From: an uncultured Isosphaeraceae bacterium
GTDB lineage: Bacteria > Planctomycetota > Planctomycetia > Isosphaerales > Isosphaeraceae
Assembly: GCA_945957605.1 (NCBI GenBank)
Contig: CAMFLR010000001.1
Location: 558,001 to 622,000 of the forward strand
Direction: 5' to 3'
DNA length: 64,000 nt
Made by a program: the position numbers and the translations under genes. The notes beneath the pieces are model-generated. The model saw only the letters and a program-made list of their open reading frames with translations. It had not been told where the DNA came from and ran no database searches. This document shows, one piece after another, positions 1 through 8,464 of this stretch (its first letter is position 1; the number at the start of each line of letters is the position of its first letter).

Positions 1-288
1 AGCGGCGACGGCAGCGATGTCGTCACCCTGGAAACGCACGAGGCTTCCCGCCTTGATGTTTCCAGCCGGAAGCACGGCCTTCACGCCCGGCAGCTTTTCC
101 GCGGCGCTGAAGTCAAGCGATTTGATCCTGGCGTGTGCGTGCGGGCTGTAAAGCATCGCGCCGAAGAGCATTCCTTCGGGATGGGAGTCCGAAGGATACT
201 TGGCACGGCCGGTGGCTTTGGCCATACCGTCGAGCCGCGTGACGCGTGTGCCGATGATCTTGGGATTCTCGGGCCAATTGGTGGGCAT
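1..288 (-). CDS. Xanthine dehydrogenase family molybdopterin-binding subunit, N-terminal part (cut by left edge)
   Basis: The frame is open from the ATG at 288 to the window edge (96 codons), so only the N-terminus is present. The start MPTNWPENPKIIGTRVTRLD, followed by a stretch with GRAKYPSD and SPHAHARI, is typical of the a/b hammerhead domain that opens the large molybdenum cofactor subunit of xanthine dehydrogenase/aldehyde oxidase-type hydroxylases. Such enzymes hydroxylate purines, aldehydes or N-heterocycles using a Mo-pterin cofactor; the substrate cannot be told from this fragment. It lies 3 bp downstream of the stop of the 2Fe-2S subunit gene and is surely co-transcribed with it. 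Because the partner carries a Tat signal, the complex is probably exported across the cytoplasmic membrane as a hitch-hiker pair. Confidence 0.88.
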   Translation of the reverse strand, partial: MPTNWPENPKIIGTRVTRLDGMAKATGRAKYPSDSHPEGMLFGAMLYSPHAHARIKSLDFSAAEKLPGVKAVLPAGNIKAGSLVRFQGDDIAAVAA

Positions 289-291
289 CGG

Positions 292-915
292 TCAGGCTCC
301 CTTCATCGCTTTGGCCGCGGCGAGCGCCGCCTCGAGCACACCAATATATGTTCCGCAACGGCAAATGTTGCCGTCGACACCCTTGCGAACTTCGTCGAGT
401 GTCGGGTTCGGGTTGCGGTCGAGAAGTGACTTACAGGCGGTCACGAAGCCAGGCGTGCAGTAGCCGCACATCAGGCCGTCGTGCTGAACGAAGGCGTGGG
501 GAACGCCCGTGGGGCCGGTGTCGAAGCTCTCAACCGTCTCCACCTTCTTGCCCTGACAGGCAATGGCGAGCGTGGTGCACGAGTAAACGGTTGCACCGTC
601 GATAATCACCGTGCAAGCGCCACAACTCGCGCGGTCGCAAACCCGCTTCGGACCGGTCACGTCGAGCCGGTTGCGCAAGGTGTCGAGCAGGGTGCAGCGC
701 GGTTCGATCTCGGTCGAGAGTTCCTTGCCGTTGACCTGCAACTTGAGCGTTACGGTATCGGCAACAACCTTGTATTCCGGCTCCGCCGCCTTGGCCTCGT
801 CGAGCGAAGCCACCGCTGGGCCGGTGATCACGGCCGTAGCCGCTGCAATGCCCGAGCCTCTGAGGAAGTCGCGACGACTCGCTCCTACCTTCGGTTTCTG
901 ATCGAGGTCTGCCAT
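292..915 (-). CDS. (2Fe-2S)-binding subunit of a xanthine dehydrogenase-type oxidoreductase, Tat-exported
   Basis: This 207-residue protein is the small electron-transfer subunit of a molybdenum hydroxylase. A twin-arginine signal (SRRDFLRG, Arg14-Arg15) precedes a hydrophobic stretch. The plant-type ferredoxin domain has the first cluster ligands Cys93, Cys98, Cys101 and Cys113 (CDRASCGAC motif). The all-helical second domain has Cys150, Cys153, Cys185 and Cys187 (CGYC...CRC). All eight ligands of the two clusters are present. I chose the ATG at 915 because GGGAG lies 7 nt before it; a longer frame starts at 942 but has no good ribosome site. Electrons from the molybdenum subunit encoded just downstream would pass through these clusters to an unknown acceptor. 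Confidence 0.93.
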   Translation of the reverse strand: MADLDQKPKVGASRRDFLRGSGIAAATAVITGPAVASLDEAKAAEPEYKVVADTVTLKLQVNGKELSTEIEPRCTLLDTLRNRLDVTGPKRVCDRASCGACTVIIDGATVYSCTTLAIACQGKKVETVESFDTGPTGVPHAFVQHDGLMCGYCTPGFVTACKSLLDRNPNPTLDEVRKGVDGNICRCGTYIGVLEAALAAAKAMKGA

Positions 916-1106
916 CAGCATTCTCCCGTATCCCAGACGCACATCCCAAATCCATCAACAGCAGGCGGACCGCTCGCTCCGCACTCGGCAAACGGAAACG
1001 ATGGCATCGCCGGTTCAGGCTTGCAAGAGTTGGGTATCAAAACGCACGTAGATGGTAATCTGGGCAAGTTTCCGCCCAAATCCAACTGTCTCGAATCGCG
1101 TCGGAT

Positions 1107-1141
1107 GCCATGATTATGGTGTGACATGACACAATCATGGC
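1107..1141. promoter_or_regulatory. Interrupted inverted repeat in the intergenic region before two divergent genes
   Basis: The region 916-1391 has no convincing gene. Inside it, GCCATGATT (1107-1115) pairs perfectly with AATCATGGC (1133-1141), and the centre adds GTGT/ACAC pairs (1119-1122 with 1129-1132) around a GACATG loop. There is no T-run, so it is not a simple terminator. It sits about 190 bp upstream of the dehydrogenase operon (minus strand) and about 250 bp upstream of the gene starting at 1392 (plus strand). It could be an operator or an mRNA leader hairpin; this is inference from symmetry and position only. Confidence 0.35.
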
Positions 1142-1391
1142 GCAGCGATTTTCCAGAGAAATGAGCAGTATTGCGCTCAGTTTGATAGCCAGACGCTTCT
1201 CAAGTTGCGCGTGGATACGTTGTGAGTTCGTATTTTCTTGCGGTACACGATCTAGACTTGGCGTAAGACGCTGACGAATAGCCACTTCTCGGCGCGGGCG
1301 GCATGTGGGATGCTAGAAATGTGACTACGTTGGCCCACGTTGCGTCGCGACGATTTGGCCCTTGCGTCAAGTCATCAAGGGGAGAACACCC

Positions 1392-3053
1392 GTGAGACGT
1401 CGTATCCGTAAGAGTTCGCTAGTGGCCGCCCTGATGGCGGCGGTGATGCTTGCGCTTGGAGCGCCTGAGGCGTTCGCACGCGGTGGTGGTGGAGGAGCCC
1501 GCGGTGGCGGAGGTGGCTTCCGCGGTGGCGGTGGAGGCGGCGGTTTCCGCGGCGGCGGGGGTTATGGCGGCGGTGGATATCGACCCGCAAATATGGGGGG
1601 ATATCATCCGTCCACAGGCTTCGCGGGCGGGGGCTACCGGCCGCAGACGAACAACTTTGTGAACCGTGCGCCGGCCAACAATTTCACCAACCGCGCTCCG
1701 ATCAACAATGGCAACATCAATCGCGGTCAGGTGAATAACTTCGGCGGTAACCGTACAGCCATCAACAATGGCAACATCAACCGCGGCGGTAACACGTTCA
1801 ACAACCGTCCGATCAACGTCAATAACAACAATTTCAACCGGGTCGGCGGCAACAACAACTTCGCCGGCAATTACCACAACGGCGTCTACAATCGCGCGAA
1901 CTACCCGTACCACTCGAACTGGGTGAACGGCTACTGGGGCGCTCATTACCCTGGTTACCGCCACTACCCGTATGGCGGCTACGGTGGTTGGGGTTACGGT
2001 GGATACGGCGGCTGGGGTTATGGCCTTGCCGGGCTCGGTATCGGCCTGGGCCTGGGCTACGGCCTTGCTGGTGGTTGGGGATACAACCCGTATTCCTACG
2101 GCTGGGGTTATTCGTCGTACTCGAACCCGTTCTACGGATATGCCGCCAGCGGCATTCCCTACAATGGCGGTGCAGTCGCGACGACGGCTTACGACTACCA
2201 GCAGCCAATCGACCCTGCGGCTGTTGCGCCTGCGGCCGATACAGTCGAACCCGCGATGAGTGCCCTCGATCAGGCACGCGACACCTTCAAACAGGGTGAT
2301 TATCCCGGAACTCTCGCTCTGCTCGACCAGACAATCAAGGCGACTCCGAACGACGCGAACGCCCATGAATTCCGCGGCGTTACGCTGTTCGCGCTGGGGC
2401 AATACAAGGACTCGTCGACGTCGCTCTACGCGGTGCTTTCCGCCGGCCCCGGCTGGGACTGGACGACCTTGATCTCGCTCTATCCCGATGTCGACACCTA
2501 CACCGCGCAGTTGCGTACGCTCGAGAAGTATCGCACCGACAATCCGAGCGATGCAGCGTCGCGGTTCGTGCTTGCGTATCTCTACACGACTCAGGGCTCG
2601 GCGGAAGCCGCTGCTGCTGAGTACAACGAGATCGTCAAGCTCATGCCCAACGACCCTCTCATCAAGCGTCTCGCTCGCGTGACGACTGAAGAAAACACTC
2701 CGCCCCCCGCCGACGCTGCTGCTGCTAACAACTCAGCCGCTGCTGCCGCGCCGGCCGCACCGCCAATTCCGCCAGGTGCGGAACTGGTAGGCACCTTCAC
2801 GGCCAAGCCGTCGAATGACGTGACGATCACGCTCGAACGGACGGCCGACGGCAACTTCACCTGGACCGTGAATAACAAGGGCCAGGCCAAGCCGCTGAAG
2901 GGCACCTCGACCTATCAGGACGGCGTGCTGGCGCTGAATCAAACCGACGGCCCGCCGCTTGCGGGTCGAGTGCTGTGGGACGGCACGAACAAGTTCAACT
3001 TCCGGCTCGTGGGCAACGGCAACGAAGACCCGGGTTTGAACTTCTCGAAGTAA
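1392..3053 (+). CDS. Secreted Gly/Asn/Tyr-rich protein with TPR repeats
   Basis: No named family recognised for the whole 553-residue protein. The GTG at 1392 is chosen as start because AAGGGGAG ends 7 nt before it. A signal peptide (residues 1-30, ending APEAFA) is followed by a glycine-rich block (about 31-85), an asparagine-rich block in which INNGNINRG occurs twice (about 86-170), and a Gly/Tyr/Trp-rich block (about 170-260). TPR-like helices follow (about 288-432), then an Ala/Pro linker, then a C-terminal beta-rich domain (about 468-553) beginning ELVGTFTAKPSNDVTITLER. The front half looks disordered and extracellular. The next gene follows after 47 bp and is likely co-transcribed. A role in the cell envelope or matrix is inference. 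Confidence 0.8.
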   Translation: MRRRIRKSSLVAALMAAVMLALGAPEAFARGGGGGARGGGGGFRGGGGGGGFRGGGGYGGGGYRPANMGGYHPSTGFAGGGYRPQTNNFVNRAPANNFTNRAPINNGNINRGQVNNFGGNRTAINNGNINRGGNTFNNRPINVNNNNFNRVGGNNNFAGNYHNGVYNRANYPYHSNWVNGYWGAHYPGYRHYPYGGYGGWGYGGYGGWGYGLAGLGIGLGLGYGLAGGWGYNPYSYGWGYSSYSNPFYGYAASGIPYNGGAVATTAYDYQQPIDPAAVAPAADTVEPAMSALDQARDTFKQGDYPGTLALLDQTIKATPNDANAHEFRGVTLFALGQYKDSSTSLYAVLSAGPGWDWTTLISLYPDVDTYTAQLRTLEKYRTDNPSDAASRFVLAYLYTTQGSAEAAAAEYNEIVKLMPNDPLIKRLARVTTEENTPPPADAAAANNSAAAAAPAAPPIPPGAELVGTFTAKPSNDVTITLERTADGNFTWTVNNKGQAKPLKGTSTYQDGVLALNQTDGPPLAGRVLWDGTNKFNFRLVGNGNEDPGLNFSK

Positions 3054-3100
3054 TAAGCGCTCCAGGACAAACCATTTTCGATTTCATCAAAGGTGCCGAT

Positions 3101-4015
3101 ATGAAGAAGCTTTCGGCCGTTTTCCTGTCGCTGCTCCTCGCGCCAGCCGTGCTGGCCGAGGAGAAGGCTGCGCCGCTGACACCCGAACAAAAGGCCGACG
3201 CGGCCGCGCTACTCGGCCTTGTGGGCGAATTCACCAAGGCATTCGACGCCGGTGACGCCAAGGCGATTTCGGCGACATTCACCGAAGACGCCCAGATTCA
3301 CGACGAAAACGGCGAGACCAAGGGGCGTGCCGCGATCGAGTCCCGTTTCGGTGACTACTTCGCCAACACGCCAAAGTCGAAGATTGAGATCAAAGTCAAC
3401 TCGCTCCAGTTCGTGAGCCCCGACGTGATCATCGAGAACGGTCACTCGATCATCAAAGGCGTCGAGGACGAGTCGCGCGTCGAACGCACGAAGTACTCGG
3501 TCGTTTACGTTCGGCAGAACGGCAAATGGCTTCAGTCGTGCCTCACCGACCGCGCGTCGGACGGGCGTAGCGTTCCCGAGCGTCTCAAAGAACTCGAATG
3601 GCTCGTCGGCGACTGGGTGACGGAGAGCGATCAGGCCGTTGTTTCCACTTCCGTTAAGTGGTCTGACGACCAGCACTATCTCCTGCGCGACTTCACCATC
3701 ATGGTCGACGGCAAAACCGCGATCAAAGGAACCCAGCGCATCGGTTGGGACCCGGCGAAGAAGCACATCCGCTCGTGGTTGTTCGACTCGAAGGGCGGTT
3801 TCTCGGAAGGCGAATGGTCACACGCCGATAAGGGCTGGGTGATCAAGACCCGTGGAGTTAGCCACGACGGTACTTCCGCCACTGCAACTCAGATGCTTGT
3901 GCAAGTGGGCAAAGACCACGTGCGCTGGTCGTCATTCGACCGCACCGAAGGCGACGAAGCTGCCCCCGATCTCGAAGAGATCACGCTGGTCCGCAAGCCG
4001 CCGGCGCCGAAGTAA
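3101..4015 (+). CDS. Secreted SnoaL-like (DUF4440/SgcJ-type) two-domain protein
   Basis: The 304-residue product starts with a signal peptide (MKKLSAVFLSLLLAPAVLA). Residues about 26-145 fit the SnoaL/NTF2-like fold used by the SgcJ/EcaC group: LVGEFTKAFDAGDAKAISAT followed by FTEDAQIHDENGE. The second half (about 155-304, from LEWLVGDWVTESD) resembles the beta-barrel domain often attached to these proteins in planctomycetes. No enzymatic activity can be assigned; the fold binds small hydrophobic ligands in characterised relatives. The ATG at 3101 has AGGTG 5 nt upstream. It follows the TPR protein in the same orientation and ends at a strong hairpin terminator. Confidence 0.82.
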   Translation: MKKLSAVFLSLLLAPAVLAEEKAAPLTPEQKADAAALLGLVGEFTKAFDAGDAKAISATFTEDAQIHDENGETKGRAAIESRFGDYFANTPKSKIEIKVNSLQFVSPDVIIENGHSIIKGVEDESRVERTKYSVVYVRQNGKWLQSCLTDRASDGRSVPERLKELEWLVGDWVTESDQAVVSTSVKWSDDQHYLLRDFTIMVDGKTAIKGTQRIGWDPAKKHIRSWLFDSKGGFSEGEWSHADKGWVIKTRGVSHDGTSATATQMLVQVGKDHVRWSSFDRTEGDEAAPDLEEITLVRKPPAPK

Positions 4016-4040
4016 TTCGCTCTTTGAACAGTCGAATATC

Positions 4041-4086
4041 GAAACGGGACACTTGCTCATCTGAGCGGGTGTCCCGTTTCTTGTTT
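4041..4086. terminator. Bidirectional rho-independent terminator between convergent genes
   Basis: A perfect 12-bp stem, GAAACGGGACAC (4041-4052) with GTGTCCCGTTTC (4069-4080), encloses an inner GCTCA/TGAGC stem. It is followed by TTGTTT on the plus strand and preceded by A-rich sequence that would serve the minus strand. It lies between the SnoaL-like gene ending at 4015 and the rhodanese gene ending at 4089, so it can stop transcription from both sides. Confidence 0.85.
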
Positions 4087-4088
4087 GC

Positions 4089-4967
4089 CTAAGCGTCAAC
4101 CGCCGGCTCGACGGGCAAATCCATGCGATACGCCCACTCGTTCCAGGAACCGTCGTAGTTTGAGAGGTCGGTGTATCCCAGCCTCGCGAGGTTGAACAAC
4201 ACAATCGTCGCCGCGACGCCGCCATTGCAATAGGCGATGATCGGCCGATCGGGCGAGACTTCGCGATGCGCTGCGAGCTGGGCGCGAAGATCGTCAAGCG
4301 TGCGGAAACCGCCACCTTCAGCGAAGAAAAGCTCGCGGGGCAAATTGATCGCGCCCGGAATGTGCCCGCCGCGTGGACCGCGCCGACGTGCGGCGGTGTA
4401 TTGGCCCGCATCGCGTGCGTCGATCACCAGAACACGTGGATCGGCCTTGCGCTCCATCACCGCTTCAGCCGTCGACCTCATTTCGGGGCGGACGCGAGGA
4501 GTGAAATTGGCCTTGGGATAGCTGGAAATCTCCGCCGAGGTTGTTCGCTCTTCCTCAACCCAGCGATTCCAGCCGCCATCGAGCACGCTGACGTTTTTGT
4601 GGCCGTAATAGTTGAGCGCCCACCAGAGCCGCGTGGCGAACTGGCCGCCCATATGGTCGACGGCGACCACGTGAGTGTCGTCGCCGATGCCACGTTCGGC
4701 CATCGCTTCGGCGAAGCGTTCGGGTGGCGCGATTTGGGCGGGAACGGGGTCGTTCAGGTCGACGATGTCGCTGGTCCAGTCGATAAATACCGCGCCGGGA
4801 ATGTGGGCGGCCTCGAATTCCTTGGGCGCGCCGCGATAGGTCGCGACTTCGACGCCTGGGCCTTCGGGACGCGTCGTGACGGATCCACGGATGTCGACCA
4901 CACGCACATTTGGGTCGTTGAGGTGGTCTTCAAGCCAGTCGGTGGTGACGATCGGGTCGCGAGACAT
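4089..4967 (-). CDS. Rhodanese-type sulfurtransferase with two rhodanese domains
   Basis: The 292-residue length fits thiosulfate/3-mercaptopyruvate sulfurtransferases, which move a sulfane sulfur to cyanide or thiols. The first rhodanese domain (about 5-135, with VRVVDIRGS and HIPGAVFIDW) is the inactive one. The second (about 160-290) has GHIPGAINLP and the active-site loop YCNGGVAA, with the persulfide-carrying Cys247. The loop does not distinguish thiosulfate from mercaptopyruvate preference with confidence. The start at 4967 (MSRDPIVTTDW) is preferred over an upstream one because AGGA precedes it by 9 nt and it matches the usual length. It is divergent from the MDR gene at 5063. Confidence 0.92.
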   Translation of the reverse strand: MSRDPIVTTDWLEDHLNDPNVRVVDIRGSVTTRPEGPGVEVATYRGAPKEFEAAHIPGAVFIDWTSDIVDLNDPVPAQIAPPERFAEAMAERGIGDDTHVVAVDHMGGQFATRLWWALNYYGHKNVSVLDGGWNRWVEEERTTSAEISSYPKANFTPRVRPEMRSTAEAVMERKADPRVLVIDARDAGQYTAARRRGPRGGHIPGAINLPRELFFAEGGGFRTLDDLRAQLAAHREVSPDRPIIAYCNGGVAATIVLFNLARLGYTDLSNYDGSWNEWAYRMDLPVEPAVDA

Positions 4968-5062
4968 CGATACGGATCCTGAAAAGGGGTTCCGAGGCGC
5001 GGGTTCAGGGTTTAGGATATCGTCTTGCCGCCGCAATCCCAAGCCCGCGAGACCATAGCCCG

Positions 5063-6052
5063 ATGAAGGCGATTCGCTTCGAACAGTTTGGCCAGCCCGA
5101 CCAGGTCCTGAAGCTCGTCGACATCCCTGAGCCCAAGCCAGGCAAGGGAGAAGTGCTCGTGCGGATGATCGCCAGCCCGATCAATCCGTCCGACCTGCTC
5201 GTGGTTCGCGGGCGCTACGGCGTGCTGCCGACGCTTCCCGCCACACCGGGATTTGAAGGTGTTGGCGTCGTTGAGAAAGCTGGTCCAGGGATCTATGGGC
5301 AGTTCCTCAAGGGTAAACGTGTCGCCGTGATCAACTCCGCCGGCGGCAACTGGGCCGAGAAGGCGGTCATTCCGGCGATTCGCGCGATTCCCGTTCCCAG
5401 CGATATCCCCGACGAACAGGCAGCGTCGTTTCTGGTCAATCCGGCGACTGCCATTGCGATGACGCGCCACGTTCTGGCGGTTCCCAAGGGCGAGTGGTTG
5501 CTCCAGTCCGCCGCGGGTTCGACGCTGGGCAAGATGATCATCAAGCTCGGCAAGCATGATGGCTTCAAGACGCTCAACGTCGTCCGCCGCCGCGAGGCGA
5601 TCGACGAACTCAAGGCGCTGGGGGGCGACGCGGTTATTTCCTCATCGGAGGGACCGATCGACGAACAGGTTCGCGCGATCACTGGCGGCCAGGGAGTGCG
5701 ATACGCCATCGATCCCGTCGGCGGCGAAACCGGCTCGCAGGTGTTCAAGAGCCTTGGTGAAGACGCACATATGCTCGTTTATGGCCTTCTTTCGGATCAA
5801 GACATTCACTTTGATCCGCGGGCGATGATTGCGGGTAAACGAATCATCGAAGGCTTCTGGCTTGGTTACTGGATGAACGCGCGATCGAAGCTGAAAAACC
5901 TTGGCCTATTTCGCGAGATCTTCGCAATGATTCGCGAAGGCATTCTCTCGACCGACTCAGGCCAAACGATACCGCTGACTTCGATTGCCGACGCCGTTCG
6001 CGCGGCCGAGGTCGTGGGACGTAGCGGCAAGGTGCTGCTCGCGCCGGGTTGA
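5063..6052 (+). CDS. Zinc-independent MDR oxidoreductase (quinone reductase / enoyl-thioester reductase-like)
   Basis: The 329-residue protein is a medium-chain dehydrogenase/reductase. The N-terminal GroES-like domain has SPINPSDLLVVRGRYG and PGFEGVGVVEKAG. The Rossmann domain has QSAAGSTLGKMIIKLGKHDG, where the nucleotide-binding loop resembles that of mitochondrial-type trans-2-enoyl reductases (MECR/Etr1) more than alcohol dehydrogenases. The usual catalytic zinc ligands are absent. It should reduce an activated C=C or quinone with NADPH; the substrate is unknown. It is divergently placed from the rhodanese gene with 95 bp between starts. The rhomboid gene converges on it, with 5 bp between the stops. 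Confidence 0.88.
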   Translation: MKAIRFEQFGQPDQVLKLVDIPEPKPGKGEVLVRMIASPINPSDLLVVRGRYGVLPTLPATPGFEGVGVVEKAGPGIYGQFLKGKRVAVINSAGGNWAEKAVIPAIRAIPVPSDIPDEQAASFLVNPATAIAMTRHVLAVPKGEWLLQSAAGSTLGKMIIKLGKHDGFKTLNVVRRREAIDELKALGGDAVISSSEGPIDEQVRAITGGQGVRYAIDPVGGETGSQVFKSLGEDAHMLVYGLLSDQDIHFDPRAMIAGKRIIEGFWLGYWMNARSKLKNLGLFREIFAMIREGILSTDSGQTIPLTSIADAVRAAEVVGRSGKVLLAPG

Positions 6053-6057
6053 ACGCG

Positions 6058-7851
6058 TTATTTCGCTGGCTTGATTGGGGCGAAGTCGAGGTGATATTTC
6101 GCCTTGAATTCGTCCATCAGCGTTTCATAACGCTGCATGTATTCTTTGCAGCTTTGAATGTGCGTGTTGACGCCATCGGGCCCCTGAATATAAGGGGCCG
6201 ATTTGTTGCGATTTTCGGTAGCTGCGCCGAGGCGGGCGACGGCGAGTTCGAAGTGGCGGAGCGATGTAACGATCGCATCCGCCATTGCACGAAGTTCGGC
6301 ATCGGAAATCGTGTCGCGAATCTTGCCTAGAGTCTCTTCGATTCGGCCGGTGTCGCCACCAATTTTGGCGAGCTCGCGCACGGTCGTTGCATCTTCGCGC
6401 GGATTCTCGTCAATCCGAGGCAACAGGCTGGTGTAGCGCTGCGAAATGGTCTGAAATTCCGCGAGCGGCTTTTCCCACTGCCGCTGAAGCTCATTGAAAG
6501 CGGTCGCCTTCTTCTGAGCCAATTCCTCAGCTTTTATCTCGGCAATGGTTTCGGGGGCGCGCCTCGGGATATCGCGAATCGCAACGACTGCGAGCCCTGC
6601 CAGAATCGCGGCGGGTACGACGCTCAAAAGGAGTTGCCGAATCAATCCTTGATGACGCGACTTCACTGGCCAGGGTCGCGTGAGAAACAGTGCAGCCATT
6701 GCGCCCGCAAGCAAGCCGCCGACGTGCGCAGCGGTGTCGATCGCACGAATGAACAATCCCGGCAACAAGTTATAGACGAGAAACAGGAGCATCCCCGTTC
6801 GGATCGACTTCAATGCCTTGAGCGGGATCGACTTGCGATGCACGGCGAGAAATACGAGTAACGCGCCGATGAGACCGAAGATCGCCCCCGATGCGCCGAC
6901 GCCAACCGCCGGCGGATTCCACCAGGCACTGAGCAGCGATCCGCCAATTCCCGCGAAAAGGAAAATCAGCGTGAATGCGATGCTGCCGTAAACCGTCTCG
7001 ACAAATCGTCCTAACTGCCAGAGACACGCCATGTTCAGCAAAAGGTGAATCAATCCCCCATGCAGAAAAATTGGTGTGACTAATCGCCAGTATTCATGAT
7101 GAAGCGCGAGCCCGATTCCAAATCCCCCACCCCAGCTGAGGAGTTCAGGCGCTGACGGATCCATCATCGGCACGCCACGCGTTACCATCAACGCGTAGAT
7201 TGCGATGCATGCAACTACGAGCAAGCGAGTCACAATGGTTTGGGCCGGAACCTGCACAAATCGTTGCCGCGGTTGGTGTTCCGAATTTTCGGTGGGGCGA
7301 TACGTCGCCAGCCGGCTCCGCGCTGATTGGAGCGCGTCGTTGGACACAAGCGACAGCGGGTCTGACGATCCGACACCCTCGCCGATCAAGACAAGCGCTT
7401 CAGCGAGACGATGTCGTGAATCGTGCCGCAGTCGGTGAGGGAGCAGCAAGAACTCTTTGTCAAAGAACAATTTAGGTGCAAGAGTTCCACCGACGGTAAT
7501 CGACTTTGGCATTCGTTCAAACGAAACTGACCAGGCTTCAACCTGGCTAGTATCGACCAGGTTATGCTCATTTTGGAGTCGCGGGGACGCACCGAACGGT
7601 GCAGCCCCAATCACGCGTTGGTTCGTGATTGCAAGCATTCGCCCTCGATCATATCCAACGCGCTGTTTGGTGAGCGCGAGGAGCGTTTCCCCTTCATCCA
7701 AAGTGAGAAACGTGCTTAGCGCATGTTCGACCAGTTCTGCATTCAAATTTGGAGGAAGCTCAAAATCGCCTCCCGAGGCAAGCGGCTCCAGAGCGGCGAG
7801 CACAAAGGCTTTCCATGTCAAGGTTTGAGATGAGGCGTTGAAGTCGTCCAA
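6058..7851 (-). CDS. Rhomboid intramembrane serine protease with N-terminal PH-like domain
   Basis: This 597-residue protein contains a complete rhomboid core. The motif GASGAIFG gives the nucleophile Ser321, AHVGGLLAG gives the catalytic His376, and HLLLN (His269, Asn273) supplies the oxyanion side chains. About seven membrane segments lie between residues 205 and 440. The N-terminal 200 residues are soluble, and LLALTKQRVGYDRGRMLAIT followed by NQRVIGAAP looks like the strand pattern of bacterial PH/GRAM-like domains. The last 160 residues are charged and helical, probably coiled coil. Rhomboids cleave transmembrane helices of other proteins; no substrate is evident nearby. Length is about twice that of a minimal rhomboid because of the two added domains. 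Confidence 0.93.
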   Translation of the reverse strand: MDDFNASSQTLTWKAFVLAALEPLASGGDFELPPNLNAELVEHALSTFLTLDEGETLLALTKQRVGYDRGRMLAITNQRVIGAAPFGASPRLQNEHNLVDTSQVEAWSVSFERMPKSITVGGTLAPKLFFDKEFLLLPHRLRHDSRHRLAEALVLIGEGVGSSDPLSLVSNDALQSARSRLATYRPTENSEHQPRQRFVQVPAQTIVTRLLVVACIAIYALMVTRGVPMMDPSAPELLSWGGGFGIGLALHHEYWRLVTPIFLHGGLIHLLLNMACLWQLGRFVETVYGSIAFTLIFLFAGIGGSLLSAWWNPPAVGVGASGAIFGLIGALLVFLAVHRKSIPLKALKSIRTGMLLFLVYNLLPGLFIRAIDTAAHVGGLLAGAMAALFLTRPWPVKSRHQGLIRQLLLSVVPAAILAGLAVVAIRDIPRRAPETIAEIKAEELAQKKATAFNELQRQWEKPLAEFQTISQRYTSLLPRIDENPREDATTVRELAKIGGDTGRIEETLGKIRDTISDAELRAMADAIVTSLRHFELAVARLGAATENRNKSAPYIQGPDGVNTHIQSCKEYMQRYETLMDEFKAKYHLDFAPIKPAK

Positions 7852-8318
7852 CAGATTTCTCGATCGAGGATACGTTTTTGGTCTGGGACGACCTCAAGCG
7901 TATCCGCGTTTTGGTGAGGCTGCCAGATGAGTCGAACCGCGCGGCATTCCGTGCTTGAGATTGATGCGCGTCGACGCGTTAGACGGACAGATTTCGAGCG
8001 AATTCACCGCAAGCGTTTTCGGATACCCGAAGAACAACCCTTTGCTGGGCTAAGATTTAAAACGATTTTTTGAGAATTTATTCGCCCTGGGGGAGGAGCG
8101 TCGTTACAATTCTTCGGATGTAGGGACGGACGGTCTAGGCCGAGACTTCGGTCGAAGCCGATCGTTTCCACATCACGCCTGGCTTCTCGAGAGTTTGTTC
8201 CCTCCCCGTCGCGGTATTGAAGTTGCCTTATCTTCTGTGAGGCTTCTCCAAAGTGCACGCGGCAGAAGTTGCCGAGGAAGTCTGGGCGCCCTACTGTATT
8301 TCTGGGACGGCCGAGTTG

Positions 8319-8417
8319 CTTCAAGTCATTTGACTTGAAGTTCGTCGTGCCACCCGTTTGAACTTCGCGTTTTTATGTAAGCCCCGTCGGGAATAGTGGT
8401 TCGGTCGATCTCGACCG
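8319..8417 (+). promoter_or_regulatory. Two perfect short hairpins in the leader of a small gene
   Basis: The stretch 7852-8464 has no gene I can support. Near its end lie two inverted repeats: CTTCAAGTCA/TGACTTGAAG (8319-8328 with 8331-8340, 2-nt loop) and CGGTCGA/TCGACCG (8402-8408 with 8411-8417, 2-nt loop). Because such tight loops favour duplex DNA palindromes over RNA hairpins, protein-binding sites are as likely as leader structures. They lie 125 and 48 nt before the ATG at 8465. Confidence 0.4.
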
Positions 8418-8464
8418 TTTCGCGTACGAATGAACAGCGCCGACGGGCGGGGACTTTCGACACA

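Noticed and set aside
1037..1285. Possible 82-residue gene on the minus strand in the left intergenic region
   Set aside because: No ribosome site, no recognisable pattern, and composition unlike neighbouring genes.
1450..2100. Short tandem repeats in the Gly-rich region considered as a CRISPR or satellite array
   Set aside because: The repeats keep the reading frame, vary codon by codon and have no unique spacers; they encode protein low complexity.
1419..2402. Long open frame antisense to the Gly/Asn-rich gene
   Set aside because: It is the shadow of a repetitive GC-rich gene; the plus-strand gene has a signal peptide, a good ribosome site and TPR helices.
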